Assembly: GCF_902364945.1 (NCBI RefSeq) | Contig: NZ_CABJFS010000017.1 | Location: 557 to 21,494 of the forward strand | DNA: 20,938 bases | Direction of reading: 5' to 3' | DNA from: Collinsella aerofaciens | GTDB lineage: Bacteria > Actinomycetota > Coriobacteriia > Coriobacteriales > Coriobacteriaceae | Shown here: piece by piece, positions 8,106-15,985 of the stretch | Position numbering within the stretch: position 1 is the first letter of the stretch | Layout of the letters: each line of letters begins with the position of its first letter | The notes under the pieces: generated by a model | The model's database searches: none | Told to the model about the DNA's origin: nothing | The model's input: only the letters and a program-made list of their open reading frames with translations | Made by a program: the position numbers and the translations under genes

Positions 8106-9548
8106 ATGGACCAGACCGTACCCGCATACGCCGCCGAGGTGGCCGATTACGGGCGCAGCCGCGACCCCGAGCCGGGTGAAGGCGCGCTCGTAAAGAACGT
8201 GCGTCCCGAATCGCCCGCGTGGGATGTGGGTATCGAGCCGGGCATGCGCGTGCTCACGGTCAACGGCGAGCAGCTCACCGACATGATCGTGTGGCTCTGG
8301 GAGGCCGACGATGATACCGTCGACCTCGAGGTTTTCGACCCACGCGACAACACCGTCACCTCCGTCGAGCTCGACCGCTTCCCGGGAGAGGACTGGGGGC
8401 TGGAGTTCGACGGCCCCATCTTTGACGGCATGCGCACCTGCGTGAACGCCTGCGTGTTCTGCTTTATGACCATGCTGCCCAAGGGCGGCCGTTCCACGCT
8501 CTACATTCGCGACGACGACTATCGCCTAAGCTTTTTACAGGGCAACTTTGTCACGCTCACGAACCTCACCGACGATGATGTTCAAAACGTCATCCAACGC
8601 AACATGAGCCCCATGAACGTGTCGGTCCATGCCGTAAGCCCCGACGTCCGCCGCCGCATGATGGGCCGCAACGCCCAGCGCGGCATGGACGTACTCGAAG
8701 CCATCATGGCCGCCGGCATCGAGATTCACGCGCAGATCGTGTTGTGCCCCGGCATGAACGACGGCGAGGAGCTGGAAAAGACCCTGCGCTTTTGCGAGGA
8801 GCACGAGCAAATCACAAGCCTGGGCATTGTGCCGCTCGGTTTTACCAAGCATCAGAACCGCTTTAGCTGGTCCTACAGCGACAAGCCCGAGCTGGCTCGC
8901 GAGACCATTGCCATGATCCGGCCTTTCCAGGACCGAGCCTTCGAGCGCTTTGGCCGCCACACCTTCCAGATGAGCGACGAGTTCTATCTGGACGCCGGCA
9001 TCGATCCTCCCGAGGCAGACTTTTACGACGGTTACCCGCAGTACTACGACGGCATTGGCATGATCCGCTCGTATCTGGACGAGACCGACGACGTGCTTGC
9101 CGCCGACGCCGAGCGTCTGGCCCGCGTCCGCGCTGGCATCGCCGAGCGCAACCAGCGCCTTCTGTGCCTCTCCGGCGCCAGCGCGCGCGACACCGTGGCG
9201 CGCTTTGTGGAGTCGCCCCAGGGACTCGCCGGCACCGTCACAGCCATCAAGAACCGCTACTTCGGCGGCAACGTGGACGTGACCGGCCTCATCGTCGCGT
9301 GTGACATTCTGGAGCAGCTGCCCCAAGACCTGTCGGGGGTTATGCTCTTTGTGCCTAAGCTCATGTTCAACGCTGACGGCATGACGCTTGACGAGTATCA
9401 TCGTGACGATTTACTCGCAAGCCTTACCAGTCGCGGCGCCGAGGTTCATGTGGTGTCGACCATGCCGCATGAGCTGCTCGATACCCTGGAGCACATCCTT
9501 GGCATTGTGCCTGCCGACTCTACTAATTCCGCTGACCCTACCCATTAA
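8106..9548 (+). CDS. DUF512 radical SAM protein with N-terminal PDZ-like domain
   Basis: This 480-residue protein is of unknown function. The N-terminus (about residues 25-90) resembles a PDZ domain, with VKNVRPESPAWDVGIEPG and VLTVNG. Then comes a radical SAM cluster motif, CVNACVFC (Cys112, Cys116, Cys119), in the region FDGMRTCVNACVFCF. The core continues with YRLSFLQGNFVTLTNL, SVHAVSPDVRRRMM and IVLCPGMNDGEEL. The C-terminal DUF512 region carries LCLSGASA and a conserved-looking FGGNVDVTGLI. Genes of this family commonly neighbour der in Gram-positive bacteria and cyanobacteria, as here (10-nt gap). The start ATG at 8106 follows the ispH stop by 2 nt and has no good ribosome binding site at normal spacing, so coupling to ispH translation is likely. 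Confidence 0.93.
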   Translation: MDQTVPAYAAEVADYGRSRDPEPGEGALVKNVRPESPAWDVGIEPGMRVLTVNGEQLTDMIVWLWEADDDTVDLEVFDPRDNTVTSVELDRFPGEDWGLEFDGPIFDGMRTCVNACVFCFMTMLPKGGRSTLYIRDDDYRLSFLQGNFVTLTNLTDDDVQNVIQRNMSPMNVSVHAVSPDVRRRMMGRNAQRGMDVLEAIMAAGIEIHAQIVLCPGMNDGEELEKTLRFCEEHEQITSLGIVPLGFTKHQNRFSWSYSDKPELARETIAMIRPFQDRAFERFGRHTFQMSDEFYLDAGIDPPEADFYDGYPQYYDGIGMIRSYLDETDDVLAADAERLARVRAGIAERNQRLLCLSGASARDTVARFVESPQGLAGTVTAIKNRYFGGNVDVTGLIVACDILEQLPQDLSGVMLFVPKLMFNADGMTLDEYHRDDLLASLTSRGAEVHVVSTMPHELLDTLEHILGIVPADSTNSADPTH

Positions 9549-9558
9549 AGGAGAGTAG

Positions 9559-10893
9559 ATGAAACCTATCGTCGCCGTCGTCGGACGCCCCAACGTGGGC
9601 AAGTCCACGCTCGTTAACCGCCTGGCCCAGACCTCGGACGCCATCGTCCACGAGTCTCGCGGCGTCACGCGCGATCGCTCATATCACACGGCCGATTGGA
9701 ACGGCCGCGAGTTCACCATCGTCGACACGGGCGGTATCGAGCCGCTCAAGAGCGACGACGTCTTTGCCACGTCCATCCGCGACCAGGCGCTCGCCGCCGC
9801 CGAGGAAGCCGCCGTCATCCTGTTTGTGGTCGATGGCCGCACCGGCGTCACCGAGGAGGACGAGTCGGTCGCTCGCATGCTCAAGCGCTGCGACAAGCCG
9901 GTCTTTCTGCTGGTGAACAAGCTCGACAACCCCGATCGCGAGAACGACAGCATCTGGGAGTTCTATTCGCTCGGCATCGGTGAGCCCACGCCGCTCTCGG
10001 CCCTGCATGGTCATGGCACGGGCGACCTGCTCGACGATATCGTGGCCCTGCTTCCGGAGGAAGAGGACGAGGTCGCCGACGAGTTCCCCGATGCGCTGAA
10101 CGTGGCCATCATCGGCCGCCCCAACGCCGGCAAGTCCTCGCTGTTCAACCGCATCCTAGGCGCCGACCGCTCTATCGTGTCCAACATTGCCGGCACGACG
10201 CGCGACGCCATCGACACCGTCGTGGAGCGCAACGGCAAGCACTACCGCATGGTCGACACCGCGGGCATCCGCAAGAAGAGCACCGTGTACGAGAATATCG
10301 AGTACTACTCGATGGTCCGCGGCCTGCGCGCCATCGACCGCGCCGACGTGGCGCTGCTCGTCGTCGACGCCTCCGTGGGCGTTACCGAACAGGACCAGAA
10401 GGTCATGGGTCTTGCCATCGAGCGCGGCTGTGCCATCGTGGTGCTGCTCAACAAGTGGGACCTGCTCGACGACGACCGCAAGCGCGAGGCCTGCATGGAG
10501 ACCATCGACCGCCGTCTGGGCGTCATGGCTCCCTGGGCCCAGTACCTGCGCATCTCTGCCCTCACTGGCCGCAGCGTCGAGAAGATCTGGGCGATGGTCG
10601 ACGCAGCCGAGAAGACGCGTTCGCAAAAGATCAGCACCTCGCGCCTCAACACGTTCCTCACCGACCTACGTGAGTTCGGCCACACCGTGGTGGACGGCAA
10701 GCGCCGCCTGCGCATGCACTACGTGACTCAGACGGGCGTCAATCCGCCGACGTTCACGTTCTTCGTCAACCACAGCGATCTGGTCAACGACACCTACCAG
10801 CGCTACGTGGAGAACCGCATGCGCTCGACCTTCGATTTTGCCGGCACGCCCATTCGACTCTTCTTTAGGAAGAAGGAACAAAAGGATGCATAA
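9559..10893 (+). CDS. der: Ribosome biogenesis GTPase Der (EngA)
   Basis: This 444-residue tandem GTPase is needed for 50S subunit maturation. G domain 1 has GRPNVGKS (residues 9-16), DTGG (56-59) and NKLD (120-123). G domain 2 has GRPNAGKS (186-193), DTAG (233-236) and NKWD (298-301), each with a TTRD/VTRD switch motif. The C-terminal KH-like domain (about 350-440) contains TQTGVNPPTFTFFVN and ends in a basic tail. AAAGGAGAG lies directly upstream of the ATG. The final codons overlap the plsY start by 8 nt. Length and motifs are standard for the family. Confidence 0.97.
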   Translation: MKPIVAVVGRPNVGKSTLVNRLAQTSDAIVHESRGVTRDRSYHTADWNGREFTIVDTGGIEPLKSDDVFATSIRDQALAAAEEAAVILFVVDGRTGVTEEDESVARMLKRCDKPVFLLVNKLDNPDRENDSIWEFYSLGIGEPTPLSALHGHGTGDLLDDIVALLPEEEDEVADEFPDALNVAIIGRPNAGKSSLFNRILGADRSIVSNIAGTTRDAIDTVVERNGKHYRMVDTAGIRKKSTVYENIEYYSMVRGLRAIDRADVALLVVDASVGVTEQDQKVMGLAIERGCAIVVLLNKWDLLDDDRKREACMETIDRRLGVMAPWAQYLRISALTGRSVEKIWAMVDAAEKTRSQKISTSRLNTFLTDLREFGHTVVDGKRRLRMHYVTQTGVNPPTFTFFVNHSDLVNDTYQRYVENRMRSTFDFAGTPIRLFFRKKEQKDA

Positions 10894-11569
10894 TCCGATT
10901 CTGCTGACCGCCATCTGCGCCGTGGTCTCGTTCTTTATCGGAGCGATTCCGTTTGGCCTGATCCTGGGCCGCGTGTTCAACCACACCGACATTCGCAAGG
11001 CGGGTTCCGGCAACATCGGCACAACCAATGCGCTGCGCGTGGCCGGCCCTAAGGTGGCCGCGCTCACGTTGTTGCTCGACTGCCTTAAGGGCGCCATCTG
11101 CGTCCTTATCGCGCGTCCGCTCATTGCCGACTTGGGCTATGGCTTCCCCGTAAGCATCATGGCGCCCGGAGCCCCCGGCGATTGGATGCTCGGCGTCATT
11201 TGCCTGGCAGCGGTGTGGGGCCATATCTTCTCGCCCTACCTTAACTTCCACGGCGGCAAGGGTATCGCGGTTGGCCTGGGCGTCATCCTCGCCTGGTACT
11301 GGCCTATTGGCCTGTCGCTGCTCGGCATGTTTATCGTGGCCGTCGCCATCACCAAGTATGTGTCGGTGGGCTCGCTTGCCGCTGCCATCGGTCTTCCCAT
11401 CGCTGCTTGCGCGGTCTTTCCGTACAGCAGCCTGGGACTTAAGTTTTGCATGGCGATAATCGGCATCACCGTTGTGTGGGCCCATCGCGCGAATATCCAA
11501 AAGCTCATGGCCGGTAAGGAGTCCAAGCTCTCGTTTACCAAGCGCGTCACCGAGCCCGACGATAAGTAG
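10886..11569 (+). CDS. plsY: Acyl-phosphate:glycerol-3-phosphate acyltransferase (PlsY)
   Basis: This 227-residue integral membrane enzyme transfers an acyl group from acyl-phosphate to glycerol-3-phosphate, the first acylation step. Its three loop motifs are visible: GSGNIGTTNALR (about residues 36-47), HGGKGIAVGLG (about 120-130) and WAHRANIQKL near the C-terminus. Several hydrophobic helices separate them. The ATG at 10886 overlaps the end of der by 8 nt; AAGGA lies about 8 nt upstream inside der. A longer in-frame start at 10838 would add a soluble, charged N-terminus before the first helix and is unlikely. It feeds PlsC encoded upstream, and GpsA encoded next supplies its substrate. plsX is not in the window. 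Confidence 0.95.
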   Translation: MHNPILLTAICAVVSFFIGAIPFGLILGRVFNHTDIRKAGSGNIGTTNALRVAGPKVAALTLLLDCLKGAICVLIARPLIADLGYGFPVSIMAPGAPGDWMLGVICLAAVWGHIFSPYLNFHGGKGIAVGLGVILAWYWPIGLSLLGMFIVAVAITKYVSVGSLAAAIGLPIAACAVFPYSSLGLKFCMAIIGITVVWAHRANIQKLMAGKESKLSFTKRVTEPDDK

Positions 11570-11578
11570 GAGAGAATC

Positions 11579-12586
11579 ATGAATGTTGCGCTGATTGGCT
11601 CCGGCTCCTGGGGAACCGCCGTCGCCGGCCTTGCCGCCGCGCGAGCCGAGCGCGTGACCATGTGGGCCCACAGCGAGCAGACGGCCGCCGGCATCAATGG
11701 CGAGCACTGCAACCCCCGGTATCTGGTGGACTACGAGCTGCCCGGCAACGTCGTCGCCACGACGGACCTGGCGCAAGCGCTCGACGCCGCCGACGCCATC
11801 ATCTTTGCCGTGCCCTCCACACACCTGCGCAGCGTATGTCATCAGGCAGCGCCTTTCATCGCCGCCAACACCCCGGTGCTCTGCCTTACCAAGGGCATTG
11901 AGCCCGAGTCTGGCCTGCTCATGAGCGAGGTCATTGCCAGCGAGATCGGCAACGAGCGGCGCGTGGCGGCCCTCTCGGGCCCCAACCATGCCGAGGAGAT
12001 TTGCCGCGGCGGGCTCTCTGCCGCCGTCATCGCCAGCGAGGACCAGCAGGTGGGGGAGACCTTTAAGGAGCTGCTGCTGTCCACGGCCTTCCGCATCTAC
12101 CTGTCGCAGGATATGACCGGTGTCGAGGTTTGCGGCGCTATGAAAAACGTCATCGCCATCGTGTGCGGCATTTCCGCCGGTTCTGGTGCGGGCGACAACA
12201 CGCTCGCCCTCATCATGACGCGCGGCCTGGCCGAGATCAGCCGTCTGGTGCACGCCCGCGGCGGCCAGGCCATGACCTGCATGGGACTTGCCGGCATGGG
12301 CGACCTCATTGCCACCTGTACCTCGGAGCATTCGCGCAACCGCACCTTTGGCTACGAGTTTGCCCACGGCGTGTCGCTCGACGAGTACCAGACGCGTACG
12401 CATATGGTGGTCGAGGGCGCCGTCGCAGCCCGCAGCGTGAGCGAACTCGCCCGTTCACTGGGCGTAGACATTCCGCTCACCTTTGCCGTGGAGCAAACGC
12501 TCTACAACGGTGTTACTTTGGATAGGGCGCTCGAGATTCTCACCGACCGCGTCCCTTCTCAAGAGTTCTACGGACTCACCGACTAG
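11579..12586 (+). CDS. gpsA: NAD(P)-dependent glycerol-3-phosphate dehydrogenase
   Basis: This 335-residue cytosolic enzyme reduces dihydroxyacetone phosphate to glycerol-3-phosphate for phospholipid synthesis. The Rossmann motif GSGSWGTAVA spans about residues 7-16. SGPNHAEEI (about 134-142) and the catalytic-lysine region GAMKNVIAIVCGISAG (about 185-200) are intact, as is GMGDLIATCTSEHSRNRTFG in the C-terminal substrate domain. AGGAGAG lies 5 nt upstream of the ATG, 9 nt after the plsY stop. The placement directly behind plsY couples substrate supply and first acylation. Confidence 0.97.
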   Translation: MNVALIGSGSWGTAVAGLAAARAERVTMWAHSEQTAAGINGEHCNPRYLVDYELPGNVVATTDLAQALDAADAIIFAVPSTHLRSVCHQAAPFIAANTPVLCLTKGIEPESGLLMSEVIASEIGNERRVAALSGPNHAEEICRGGLSAAVIASEDQQVGETFKELLLSTAFRIYLSQDMTGVEVCGAMKNVIAIVCGISAGSGAGDNTLALIMTRGLAEISRLVHARGGQAMTCMGLAGMGDLIATCTSEHSRNRTFGYEFAHGVSLDEYQTRTHMVVEGAVAARSVSELARSLGVDIPLTFAVEQTLYNGVTLDRALEILTDRVPSQEFYGLTD

Positions 12587-12604
12587 CGCAGAAAGGCTAC
12601 TACC

Positions 12605-13276
12605 ATGGGTTCCATTAAAATCGCTCCGTCCGTCCTCTCGGCCGACATGGCCAACCTCAAGGGCGAACTCGACAAGATCGCCGGTGCCGACTACGTGCAC
12701 TTCGACGTCATGGACGGCCACTTTACCGGCAACCTCACCTTTGGCGTTGACATCCTCAAGGCCGTCAAGCGCTCCACCAATGTACCGGTCGACGCGCACC
12801 TCATGGTGTCGAACCCCGACGAGACGGTCGATTGGTACGCAGACGCCGGCGCCGATATGATCACCGTACACTACGAGGCCTCCACGCACCTGCACCGCAC
12901 GCTCACCCATCTGCAGCAGCGCGGCGTTAAGGCCGGCGTGGTGCTCAACCCCGCCACCCCCGTGTGCGTGCTGGAGAGCATCATCGACGTTGTCGACATG
13001 GTACTGCTCATGAGCGTGAACCCCGGCTTTGGCGGCCAGAGCTTTATCCCCGGTACCATCGCCAAGCTACACGAGCTCAAGGCCATGTGCGAGCGCCACG
13101 GCATTTCACCCCTCATCGAGGTCGACGGCGGCATCTCTTCCAAGAACATCGCCGAGGTCGTCAAGGCCGGCGCAAATGTCCTGGTGGCCGGTTCCGCCGT
13201 ATTTAAGTCCGAAGATCCCGCTGCCGAGGTTGCGCTGCTGCAGAAGCTGGGCAACGAGGCTGCACAGGAGGCATAA
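12605..13276 (+). CDS. rpe: Ribulose-phosphate 3-epimerase
   Basis: This 223-residue TIM-barrel enzyme interconverts ribulose-5-phosphate and xylulose-5-phosphate. It opens with IAPSVLSADMANL. The metal and catalytic residues are His32 and Asp34 in VHFDVMDGHF, His65 in DAHLMV and Asp174 in EVDGGI. The phosphate-binding loops MSVNPGFGGQSF (136-147) and NVLVAGSAVF are present. The usual PNLTFGP after the MDGHF motif reads GNLTFGV, a mild deviation. GAAAGG is upstream of the ATG with an 18-nt gap from gpsA. The 3' end supplies AGGAGG for the next gene. Confidence 0.96.
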   Translation: MGSIKIAPSVLSADMANLKGELDKIAGADYVHFDVMDGHFTGNLTFGVDILKAVKRSTNVPVDAHLMVSNPDETVDWYADAGADMITVHYEASTHLHRTLTHLQQRGVKAGVVLNPATPVCVLESIIDVVDMVLLMSVNPGFGGQSFIPGTIAKLHELKAMCERHGISPLIEVDGGISSKNIAEVVKAGANVLVAGSAVFKSEDPAAEVALLQKLGNEAAQEA

Positions 13277-13282
13277 ACCCTT

Positions 13283-14461
13283 ATGACCGCAGGTCAAAAC
13301 CGCATACCCGTGAATCTTGACTACGCCGCCTCGACGCCCATGCGCGCCGAGGCGCTCCTTGCGCAGCGCGAATACGACGACAGCGAGCTTGCCGGCGTCA
13401 ACCCCAACTCGCTGCACTCGCTTGGCCGCAAGGCCGCAGCACGCCTGGAAGTCGCCCGTCGCGAGATCGCCCGCAGCTTTGGCGCGCGCGTTCGCCCGTC
13501 CGAGATCATCCTTACCAACGGCGGCACCGAGGCCAACCAGTTGGCGCTGCTCGGTCTTGCCGAGGGCGCCCGTCAGCGCGATCGCAAGCGCGACCGCGTG
13601 ATCGTGTCGGCGATCGAGCACGATTCGATCCTGGACAACCTTCCGCTGCTGCGTGCCGCCGGATTTACCGTCGACCTGGTGCAGCCCTGCCGCGCGGGCT
13701 ACATTGAGCCTGCCGCGCTGAGCGACTTGCTCGGCGACGACGTGGCGCTCGTGAGCATCATGGTCGCCAACAACGAGACCGGCGTGGTGCAGCCTATCCG
13801 CGAGCTTGCCGCAGCTGCGCACACCGCAGGTGCCCTGTTCCACACCGATGCCATCCAGGGCTACTTGCATATTCCGCTCGATGTCACCGAGCTGGGCGTC
13901 GACGCCATGTCCGTCGCAGCCCACAAGATTGGCGGTCCCGTGGCATCTGGCGCACTCTACCTTAAGAGCCGCACGCCGCTGCGCCCGCGCATCTTTGGGG
14001 GCGGACAGGAGGCCGGTCGTCGTGCCGGCACGCAAGACCTGCGAACGCAGCTCGCCTTTGCCGCTGCCGCCTCGTCTCTGACGCCCCATGTGGCTCAGGA
14101 GCGCGCGAAGCTGCAAACCCTTTCCGACAAGCTCTACGCCACGCTTACGGCCCACCCGCGCATTCACGCCACCATGGGTGACTACGCGCAAGCCGACCGT
14201 CTGCCCGGCATGGTATCGATCTACATTGACGGCATGGACTCCGAGGAACTCATCATCAAGCTCGACGCCGCCGGCTTTGAGGTGTCGGCAGGCTCGGCAT
14301 GCTCGAGTGGCAGCATGGACCCGAGCCACGTACTCAGCGCGATGGGCATCGGCCGCGAACAGGCGCTGGGTGCCTTGCGCATCTCCTTCGATGATCGCGT
14401 GAATCCAGGCGATCTGGACGACTTTGCCCAGACGCTGCTCTCGATCGCAGGTGCCGCATGA
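13283..14461 (+). CDS. Cysteine desulfurase (NifS/IscS-like)
   Basis: This 392-residue PLP enzyme converts cysteine to alanine and an enzyme-bound persulfide for iron-sulfur or tRNA thiolation pathways. The cofactor site is seen in NGGTEANQLALL (79-90), His113 in SAIEHDSI and Lys215 in VAAHKIGGP, the Schiff-base lysine. The catalytic Cys340 lies in SAGSACSSGSMDPSHVL, the longer active-site loop typical of group I enzymes. The N-terminus has the standard LDYAASTPM. A ribosome binding site AGGAGG lies in the end of rpe, about 11 nt upstream. The stop overlaps the next start as ATGA. No IscU, SufU or thiI lies in the window, so the sulfur acceptor is unknown. Confidence 0.94.
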   Translation: MTAGQNRIPVNLDYAASTPMRAEALLAQREYDDSELAGVNPNSLHSLGRKAAARLEVARREIARSFGARVRPSEIILTNGGTEANQLALLGLAEGARQRDRKRDRVIVSAIEHDSILDNLPLLRAAGFTVDLVQPCRAGYIEPAALSDLLGDDVALVSIMVANNETGVVQPIRELAAAAHTAGALFHTDAIQGYLHIPLDVTELGVDAMSVAAHKIGGPVASGALYLKSRTPLRPRIFGGGQEAGRRAGTQDLRTQLAFAAAASSLTPHVAQERAKLQTLSDKLYATLTAHPRIHATMGDYAQADRLPGMVSIYIDGMDSEELIIKLDAAGFEVSAGSACSSGSMDPSHVLSAMGIGREQALGALRISFDDRVNPGDLDDFAQTLLSIAGAA

Positions 14462-15267
14462 TCGTCGCCGAGCTCGAGCGCGCCCTACTGGCACGCTATC
14501 CCAAGGCGGACGCCGAGGGCTGGGATCACGTAGGACTCTCCGTTGGCGATCCGGCCGCGGAGATCACCGGCGTTGCCTGCGCACTCGATGCGACCGAGGC
14601 TAATGTTCGCCGCGCCCAAGAAGCAAGCGCCAACGTGCTGCTGACGCATCATCCCATATACATCAAGGCACCCGAGGCCTTTTGTCCGGCGGATGCCACA
14701 CGACCCCAGTGCAGTGCGGCCCTCTACGAGGCTGCCCGCTGCGGGGTGAGCATTATCTCGCTCCACACCAACCTGGACCGCTCGCACGAGGCACGTATCT
14801 GCCTAAGTAGGCTTTTGGACGCCGCGCCCGCAAGCTCGTTGGAGCACGTGGACGACCCCGAGGCCTGCGGACTGGGCGTACTCGCGACCCTCCACGACCC
14901 CTGCAGCCTGCGCGACCTTGCCACTCGCGCCGCCACGGCGTTTGGCAGCGACCCACGTGTGTGGGGCGAGGCCGATCATCCGTGCCGCACCGTCGCCATT
15001 CTGGGCGGCTCCGTGGGAGACTTTGGAGAGCTCGCCATCGCCGCGGGCGCAGATGTCATCGTAACCGGCGAGGCGGGCTACCACGTGGCGCAAGACCTTG
15101 CCTTGCGCGGGCTGCCGGTGATCTTGCTCGGCCACGACCGCTCCGAAGAGCCGTTCGTTGATATATTGATGAACTCTGCAGTTGACGCCGGGGCCGACCC
15201 CCGTCATGCGATTAAAATACTGAACCCTTGCCAATGGTGGACTGTGACAAAAGGAGAGAACTTATGA
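14458..15267 (+). CDS. Nif3-like dinuclear metal center hexameric protein
   Basis: This 269-residue protein belongs to the Nif3/YbgI/YqfO family, also annotated as GTP cyclohydrolase I type 2; the true function is unsettled. The metal ligands are visible: LLTHHPIY (His64, His65), SLHTNLD (His103, Asp107) and LLGHDRSEEPF (His226, Glu230). The length is that of the short form without the inserted domain found in some Firmicutes. It overlaps the cysteine desulfurase by 4 nt (ATGA) at the start and the zinc-ribbon gene by 4 nt (ATGA) at the end. In Gram-positive genomes this gene commonly pairs with the coiled-coil zinc-ribbon gene, as here. Confidence 0.93.
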   Translation: MIVAELERALLARYPKADAEGWDHVGLSVGDPAAEITGVACALDATEANVRRAQEASANVLLTHHPIYIKAPEAFCPADATRPQCSAALYEAARCGVSIISLHTNLDRSHEARICLSRLLDAAPASSLEHVDDPEACGLGVLATLHDPCSLRDLATRAATAFGSDPRVWGEADHPCRTVAILGGSVGDFGELAIAAGADVIVTGEAGYHVAQDLALRGLPVILLGHDRSEEPFVDILMNSAVDAGADPRHAIKILNPCQWWTVTKGENL

Positions 15268-15983
15268 GCGCCGGCGCTACGCTACTCAAGCTGCAACAGA
15301 TCGATTTGGAGCTCGCCCGCAACAAGAGCGAACTTGCCAATATGCCGGAGCTCAAGGAGCTCGCTTCCAAGCGCAAGACCTACGTTAAGCTCAAGGCCGA
15401 AATGACCAGGCTCTACGCCCAACGCAAGGACCTGGATATTGAGCTCGACGATCTCAACACCACCGAGATCCAGACCAATAACGCCATCGAGGCCGCCAAG
15501 AAGCGCCATGTCGACGGCTCTGACTATCGCGAGGTTCAGGACCTGGAGAACGAGCTCGCCACCCTGGCCAAGCGTCTGGACAAGATTGAGCACACCCGCA
15601 AGGACGTCGTTGTCGCCCACAAAGAGGCGCTCGACCGCGAGACCCGCGCGCAGGCAATCATCGCCAAGTTCGAAGAGGGCGTGAAGGCCGATACCAAGGC
15701 CGCCCGCGCCAAGGCTGCCGACCTGCAGGCTCAGATCGAAGCCGCCACTAGGGAGCGCACCGCGCTGGCCGCCACGCTGCCGGCCGACGTGCTCACCGAC
15801 TACGAGCGTCTGCTCAAGCAGTTCCGCGGCTTGGCCGTCGAGACCATCCAGGGCAACATCCCCACGGTCTGCCACACCGCGCTGCAGGCATCGTCCATGA
15901 GCGACCTCAACCACGACGGCAGTGAGATTACGCACTGCCCGTACTGCCACCGCCTGCTCGTGCTCCCTAGCAAGGAAGCTTAA
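15264..15983 (+). CDS. Coiled-coil zinc-ribbon domain protein (PF02591-like)
   Basis: This 239-residue protein consists of a long antiparallel coiled coil (about residues 5-190, rich in Lys, Glu, Ala and Leu heptads) followed by a C-terminal zinc-ribbon-like module. That module begins IPTVCHTALQA and ends HCPYCHRLLVLP. The family normally has two CxxC pairs; here the first pair keeps only its second cysteine (PTVC in place of CxxC). Function is unknown, though the family is linked by context to Nif3 proteins. AAAGGAGAG precedes the ATG at 15264, which overlaps the Nif3 stop as ATGA. An upstream in-frame ATG at 15228 has no ribosome binding site and lies inside the Nif3 gene. Confidence 0.9.
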   Translation: MSAGATLLKLQQIDLELARNKSELANMPELKELASKRKTYVKLKAEMTRLYAQRKDLDIELDDLNTTEIQTNNAIEAAKKRHVDGSDYREVQDLENELATLAKRLDKIEHTRKDVVVAHKEALDRETRAQAIIAKFEEGVKADTKAARAKAADLQAQIEAATRERTALAATLPADVLTDYERLLKQFRGLAVETIQGNIPTVCHTALQASSMSDLNHDGSEITHCPYCHRLLVLPSKEA

Positions 15984-15985
15984 CG

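Noticed and set aside
10865..12403. 512-codon minus-strand open frame opposite plsY and gpsA
   Set aside because: Shadow of two well-supported genes, with no recognisable motif and low complexity.
13106..14494. 462-codon minus-strand open frame opposite the cysteine desulfurase
   Set aside because: It lies opposite a gene with full catalytic motifs, and its product shows no family signature.
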